DNA of 9,082 bases from positions 1 through 9,082 of the forward strand of contig CAZGJQ010000080.1 in assembly GCA_964525815.1 (NCBI GenBank), written 5' to 3'. The position numbers were made by a program, and so were the translations under genes. The stretch comes from UBA1049 sp964525815 (lineage in GTDB: Bacteria; Bacillota; Clostridia; Oscillospirales; CAG-382). Below the pieces are notes generated by a model. The model was given only the letters and a program-made list of their open reading frames with translations, was not told the origin of the DNA and did not search any database. The number at the start of each line of letters is the position of its first letter. The stretch's first letter is position 1. Of this stretch, positions 5,476 through 9,082 are shown one piece after another.

Positions 5476-5512
5476 GCCGTGCTTCCTTACATTTTTTAAA
5501 GGAGGGAACGGC
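5476..5512 (+). promoter_or_regulatory. Hairpin sequestering the mgtE Shine-Dalgarno site
   Basis: GCCGT (5476-5480) pairs with ACGGC (5508-5512), and CTTCCTT (5482-5488) pairs with AAGGAGG (5499-5505, one G-U pair). A small internal loop (G5481 against G5506/A5507) separates the stems, and the loop is 10 nt (5489-5498). The strong mgtE ribosome binding site AAGGAGG is entirely inside the stem and the start codon follows two bases after it. Translation of mgtE should therefore need this hairpin to open or be displaced. The element begins 27 nt after the leader-peptide stop codon. Confidence 0.6.
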
Positions 5513-5513
5513 T

Positions 5514-6869
5514 ATGGAAGAAAAAGTAACAGTCCAATCGGTTTCCGAGCTTTTTGAGAGCAAGGATTATACCTCCCTGCGCAATCTGCTTGCAGAAATA
5601 GACCCGTATGATATAGCGGTTATTTTCGAGCAGCTGGGGAATAAGGAGTTACCGATTATTTTTCGGCTTCTGCCAAAAGAGCTTGCGGCAGAGGTTTTTG
5701 TTGAAATGGAGTCTGATTTACAGAAAGACCTGATCAGCTCCTTCAACGACAAAGAGCTTGAGGACATGCTTAAGGAGCTGTATGTCGACGATACGGTTGA
5801 CATAATGGAGGAAATGCCCGCCAATGTCGTTAAGCGTATATTGAGCAGGACAGATAGCGAGACCAGAGGGTTTATAAACGAAATTCTAAAATACCCCAAG
5901 GATAGTGCCGGTAGCATTATGACCGTTGAATACATTCGTCTGGACGAATCCATGACGGTCGCAGATGCCTTTAAACGCATACGTCGTATAGGTTTTGACA
6001 GGGAGACTATTTATACCTGTTATGTTACCGAGCCGGATAAAAAGCTTATTGGGTTGGTTACGGTCAAGGATCTTCTGTTGACCGACGAGGACAGCCTGAT
6101 AGGCGACATAATGCAAAGAAATGTGATTTATGTAAACACGACCGACGACAGGGAATTCGTTGCGCAGGAGATGAACAAATATGATTTCCTCGCTATACCG
6201 GTTGTGGACGGCGAAAAGCGCTTAGTCGGAATAGTTACCATTGATGACGCCATGGATGTTCTTCAGGAGGAGACCACCGAGGATATTCAAAAAATGGCAG
6301 GTATTAACCCTTCGGGCAAGCCTTATTTAAAGACCAGCGTTTTTCATTTATGGTATAAACGAATTCCCTGGCTAATGCTGCTTATGGTTTCGGCTACCTT
6401 TACCGGAAGCATTATAAGTGCATTCGAGGACGCCATATCAGCAATGGTAGTACTTGCAGTATTTATTCCCATGCTTATGGATACCGGCGGTAACTCCGGT
6501 GGACAAGCCGCGGCTACCATTATAATCGGGCTCTCCTTAGGAGATATATCAAAGAAGGATATTCTTAAGGTTATATGGAAGGAGTTCCGGGTTGCACTGA
6601 TATGCGGGTTCACCTTGTCTGTTGTCGGTTTCGCAAAAGCGATGATAATTGACAAAACGGATGTTTTAACCGCCCTTGTAGTATGTATAACTCTTATATT
6701 TGTTGTAATAATAGCCAAGGTTACCGGTTGTGTGCTCCCGATATTCGCAAAAAGACTGGGGTTTGACCCTGCGGTTATGTCCAGTCCCATAATAACGACG
6801 GTTGTCGATGTTCTTGCTTTACTGGTTTACTTCGGTATTGCCACTGCACTATTACCTCAACTAAAATAA
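5514..6869 (+). CDS. mgtE: Magnesium transporter MgtE
   Basis: The 451-residue product has the full MgtE architecture. The N-terminal superhelical domain covers about 5-135. Two CBS domains follow (about 136-195 and 200-255), seen as AGSIMTVEYIRLDESMTV and GDIMQRNVIYVNTTD with LVGIVTIDDAMDVL. A plug helix (about 256-282) leads to five membrane helices from about residue 284. The selectivity region IPMLMDTGGNSGGQAA (318-333) carries the conserved GGN-x-G-x-Q pattern, and the last helix has DPAVMSSPIITTVVDV with Asp432 at the pore position. In studied homologues the protein is a homodimeric Mg2+ channel closed by Mg2+ bound to the N and CBS domains. The start is fixed by AAGGAGGG, 8 nt upstream. 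That site is buried in a hairpin and preceded by a small ORF, so expression is probably controlled in the leader. The alpha-galactosidase gene begins 18 nt after the stop. Confidence 0.97.
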   Translation: MEEKVTVQSVSELFESKDYTSLRNLLAEIDPYDIAVIFEQLGNKELPIIFRLLPKELAAEVFVEMESDLQKDLISSFNDKELEDMLKELYVDDTVDIMEEMPANVVKRILSRTDSETRGFINEILKYPKDSAGSIMTVEYIRLDESMTVADAFKRIRRIGFDRETIYTCYVTEPDKKLIGLVTVKDLLLTDEDSLIGDIMQRNVIYVNTTDDREFVAQEMNKYDFLAIPVVDGEKRLVGIVTIDDAMDVLQEETTEDIQKMAGINPSGKPYLKTSVFHLWYKRIPWLMLLMVSATFTGSIISAFEDAISAMVVLAVFIPMLMDTGGNSGGQAAATIIIGLSLGDISKKDILKVIWKEFRVALICGFTLSVVGFAKAMIIDKTDVLTALVVCITLIFVVIIAKVTGCVLPIFAKRLGFDPAVMSSPIITTVVDVLALLVYFGIATALLPQLK

Positions 6870-6887
6870 AACTCAGGAGAACACCAA

Positions 6888-9071
6888 ATGTCCGTAATTT
6901 ACAGTAAGAGCTCCGAGCAGTTTCAGCTCGATACAATGAATACTTCCTATATAATGCAGATTAAGGACGGTTATCTTCTTCACCTTTATTGGGGAGAGAA
7001 ATTAGACAGCCGTGACCACTCCTATATGTTTTGGGAGCAGGGAAGAGCTGCCTTTTCTCCAAGGCAGGAGAGCTGCGCCGGGTTTATTTTAGACGATGTA
7101 CCGCTGGAATACCCCTGCTGGGGCAGAGGGGATATGCGCACTCCTGCGCTTGAGATTATTAATCCGGACGGAACAAATATAGTTGATCTAAAGTATGATA
7201 GCCATAAAATCCTTGGCGGAAAGCAGCCCCTGAAGGATTTACCCGCCGTTTACTGCGAGGAAGGGGACAAGGTTCAGACACTTGTCATAACCCTTACGGA
7301 CAGCATAAGCGATATAAGAGTTGACCTGTTCTATTCGGTCTTTTATGAAACGGATATACTTACCCGCCATGCGGTTATTGTGAATGATTCAATAGACGCT
7401 GTTTTTGTAAACAGAGCAATGAGTGCGGCGCTGGACTTTGACCGAAAGGATTTTGATATTATATCAAACTTCGGCACTCATGTCAGGGAACGGAACATAG
7501 AGCGCAGCCCTCTTAAATACGGAAGATATATAATGTCCAGCAGACGGGGCGCATCCTCTCATGTGCATAACCCCTTCCTGATAATGGCGGCTCCCGAGGC
7601 AACTGAGGTAAGCGGGGATGTATACGGCTTTGTGCTGGTGTATTCCGGCTCGTTCACCGCCGAGGCTGCGGCTAATCAGTTCAGCTCCGCAAGAGCGATA
7701 ATAGGCTTAAACAGCGAGGAGTTCGGCTGGAAGCTGGGAGCGGGAGAGAGCTTTACTACCCCGGAAGCTGTGATTTCCTACTCGGGCAAAGGACTGGAGC
7801 AGTTATCGCAAAATTACCACAGAATATTCCGCACCCGGCTCTGCAGAGGCAAATACAGGGATACCCGCCGCCCCGTACTGCTCAACAGCTGGGAGGCATG
7901 TTATTTTTCCTTTGACGAGGAACGCCTTAAAAAAATCGGAGCCTGCTGTGCCGATATCGGAATTGAGCTGCTGGTTATAGACGACGGCTGGTTCGGAAAA
8001 AGAGATTCCGATAATTGCTCGCTCGGAGACTGGGTTGTGGACAAGCGTAAGCTGCCCAACGGCATAGAAGGAATATACAATCACCTGAAGCCGCTCGGAA
8101 TCGATCTGGGTATCTGGTTTGAGCCGGAGATGGTATCGCCGGATAGTGAGCTCTACCGTGAACACCCGGACTGGTGCATACATATACCCGGTCGTCCCCG
8201 CTCGGAGGGTAGGCATCAGCTTATTCTTAACCTGTCCAAGCCGGAGGTGTGCGATTACTTATATAATTCGCTTGCCGAGGTGTTAAAAAGCGGAATGATA
8301 GCCTATGTGAAGTGGGATTACAACCGTAATATGACCGAAATCGGCAACGAGAAGCTGCCACCCGACCGTCAGAGGGAGGTTACTCACCGCTACTATCTCG
8401 GTCTTTACGGTCTTATGGAAAGACTGGCTACAAGCTTCCCCGATATACTGTTCGAGTCCTGCTCGGGCGGCGGAGGAAGGTTTGACGCCGGAATGCTCTA
8501 CTATATGCCGCAGGTATGGACCAGCGATAACTCGGATGCAATCGAGCGGCTCCGTATTCAATACGGCACATCCCTTGTATACCCGCTCTCGGCGATGAGT
8601 GCGCATGTCTCTGCCTCTCCCAACCATCAGACAGGTCATATTACCCCGTTCGACACCCGTTTTGCGGTTGCGCTGACCGGCTCCTTCGGATATGAGCTGG
8701 ATCCTACCACCCTTTCGGAGGAGGATAAGGCTGCGGTTCTCAGGACAGCCGGAATCTATAAGGAATACGGGGATAGGATTGTAAACGGAACCTACCATCG
8801 TCTGCGCAACCCGCATGAGGAGAATTGCTCGGCATGGTGTATAGTATCGGAGGATAAAAGCACCTGTATAGCGGGCTATGTGCTTATAAAAGTGCGGCTG
8901 TACGAGAACAACGAGCGAATTCGACTGCGGGGTCTTAAAAAGGAAGCAATTTATACGGAGAAATTCAGCGGCAAGGAGTACAGCGGTCATCAGCTCTGCG
9001 GCTACGGTATCCCCGCTCCGCTTACACTGGAGTTTAGCAGTCTGCTCTGGATATTCGAAGAAAAGAAATAA
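6888..9071 (+). CDS. Alpha-galactosidase, glycoside hydrolase family 36
   Basis: The 727-residue product matches the size of subfamily I GH36 enzymes such as AgaA/MelA, which release terminal alpha-1,6-galactose from melibiose, raffinose and related sugars with retention of configuration. An N-terminal beta-supersandwich (about 1-330) precedes a TIM barrel. Barrel motifs are VIDDGWFG (Asp365-Asp366-Gly-Trp368), GIWFEPEMVSPDSELYREHP, YVKWDYNRNMTE with the nucleophile Asp477, ESCSGGGGRFD, and VWTSDNSDAIERLRIQYG with the acid/base, probably Asp547. The nucleophile-acid spacing of 70 residues equals that of the Geobacillus enzyme (Asp478/Asp548). A C-terminal beta domain closes the protein. There is no signal peptide, so it should act in the cytoplasm on imported oligosaccharides. 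AGGAG (6875-6879) lies 8 nt upstream of the ATG. The 18-nt gap after mgtE and lack of a terminator suggest cotranscription. No sugar transporter or regulator is adjacent within the window. Confidence 0.96.
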   Translation: MSVIYSKSSEQFQLDTMNTSYIMQIKDGYLLHLYWGEKLDSRDHSYMFWEQGRAAFSPRQESCAGFILDDVPLEYPCWGRGDMRTPALEIINPDGTNIVDLKYDSHKILGGKQPLKDLPAVYCEEGDKVQTLVITLTDSISDIRVDLFYSVFYETDILTRHAVIVNDSIDAVFVNRAMSAALDFDRKDFDIISNFGTHVRERNIERSPLKYGRYIMSSRRGASSHVHNPFLIMAAPEATEVSGDVYGFVLVYSGSFTAEAAANQFSSARAIIGLNSEEFGWKLGAGESFTTPEAVISYSGKGLEQLSQNYHRIFRTRLCRGKYRDTRRPVLLNSWEACYFSFDEERLKKIGACCADIGIELLVIDDGWFGKRDSDNCSLGDWVVDKRKLPNGIEGIYNHLKPLGIDLGIWFEPEMVSPDSELYREHPDWCIHIPGRPRSEGRHQLILNLSKPEVCDYLYNSLAEVLKSGMIAYVKWDYNRNMTEIGNEKLPPDRQREVTHRYYLGLYGLMERLATSFPDILFESCSGGGGRFDAGMLYYMPQVWTSDNSDAIERLRIQYGTSLVYPLSAMSAHVSASPNHQTGHITPFDTRFAVALTGSFGYELDPTTLSEEDKAAVLRTAGIYKEYGDRIVNGTYHRLRNPHEENCSAWCIVSEDKSTCIAGYVLIKVRLYENNERIRLRGLKKEAIYTEKFSGKEYSGHQLCGYGIPAPLTLEFSSLLWIFEEKK

Positions 9072-9082
9072 CCTGTTTTCAT

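Noticed and set aside
5309..5513. M-box (ykoK) magnesium riboswitch upstream of mgtE
   Set aside because: The location and length would fit, but I could not find the conserved M-box core (such as AGGTGAGGCTCC followed by the usual helices). A small ORF with its own ribosome binding site occupies the space instead. A covariance-model search would settle it.
8283..8990. 235-codon open frame on the minus strand inside the alpha-galactosidase gene
   Set aside because: It lies fully antisense to a strongly conserved GH36 coding sequence, its translation resembles no family I know, and no proper ribosome binding site or promoter is evident. It is a shadow of the real gene.

Overview
The window looks like chromosomal DNA from an anaerobic Firmicute of the class Clostridia, most likely near the Ruminococcaceae/Oscillospiraceae. 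The grounds are purine-rich Shine-Dalgarno sites (AAGGAGGG, GGAGG), sigma-A-type promoters, moderate GC content and the gene repertoire. This placement is an inference and no marker gene confirms it. I see no mobile element, CRISPR array, tRNA or rRNA.

Left part, plus strand (1-1687). The window opens inside the last 69 codons of a probable LCP-family cell-wall protein, closed by a clean rho-independent terminator. A two-gene unit follows: a small DUF3343 (putative Se/S carrier-like) protein and a class-V aminotransferase of the cysteine desulfurase type. Together they look like a sulfur- or selenium-mobilising pair.

Middle part, minus strand (5109 down to 1682). Four tightly packed genes read leftward from one probable promoter: upp (uracil phosphoribosyltransferase), ung (uracil-DNA glycosylase), a MurR/RpiR-type SIS-domain regulator, and an HI0933/YhiN-family flavoprotein. 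The upp stop codon directly abuts the ung start. The regulator and flavoprotein genes overlap by 17 nt. The flavoprotein gene converges on the desulfurase gene with a 6-nt tail-to-tail overlap.

Intergenic region (5110-5513). This is the most interesting stretch. It holds two divergent promoters, two inverted repeats next to the promoters, and a roughly 200-nt leader ahead of mgtE. The leader encodes a 28-codon upstream ORF with its own ribosome binding site, starting Met-Asp-Pro. Its stop is followed by a hairpin that encloses the whole mgtE Shine-Dalgarno sequence. I do not recognise the M-box magnesium riboswitch here, so the leader may be a different, translation-based control element for magnesium uptake.

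Right part, plus strand (5514-9071). mgtE encodes a Mg2+ transporter/channel. It is followed after 18 nt by a complete cytosolic GH36 alpha-galactosidase, probably on the same transcript. Eleven bases remain after its stop codon.
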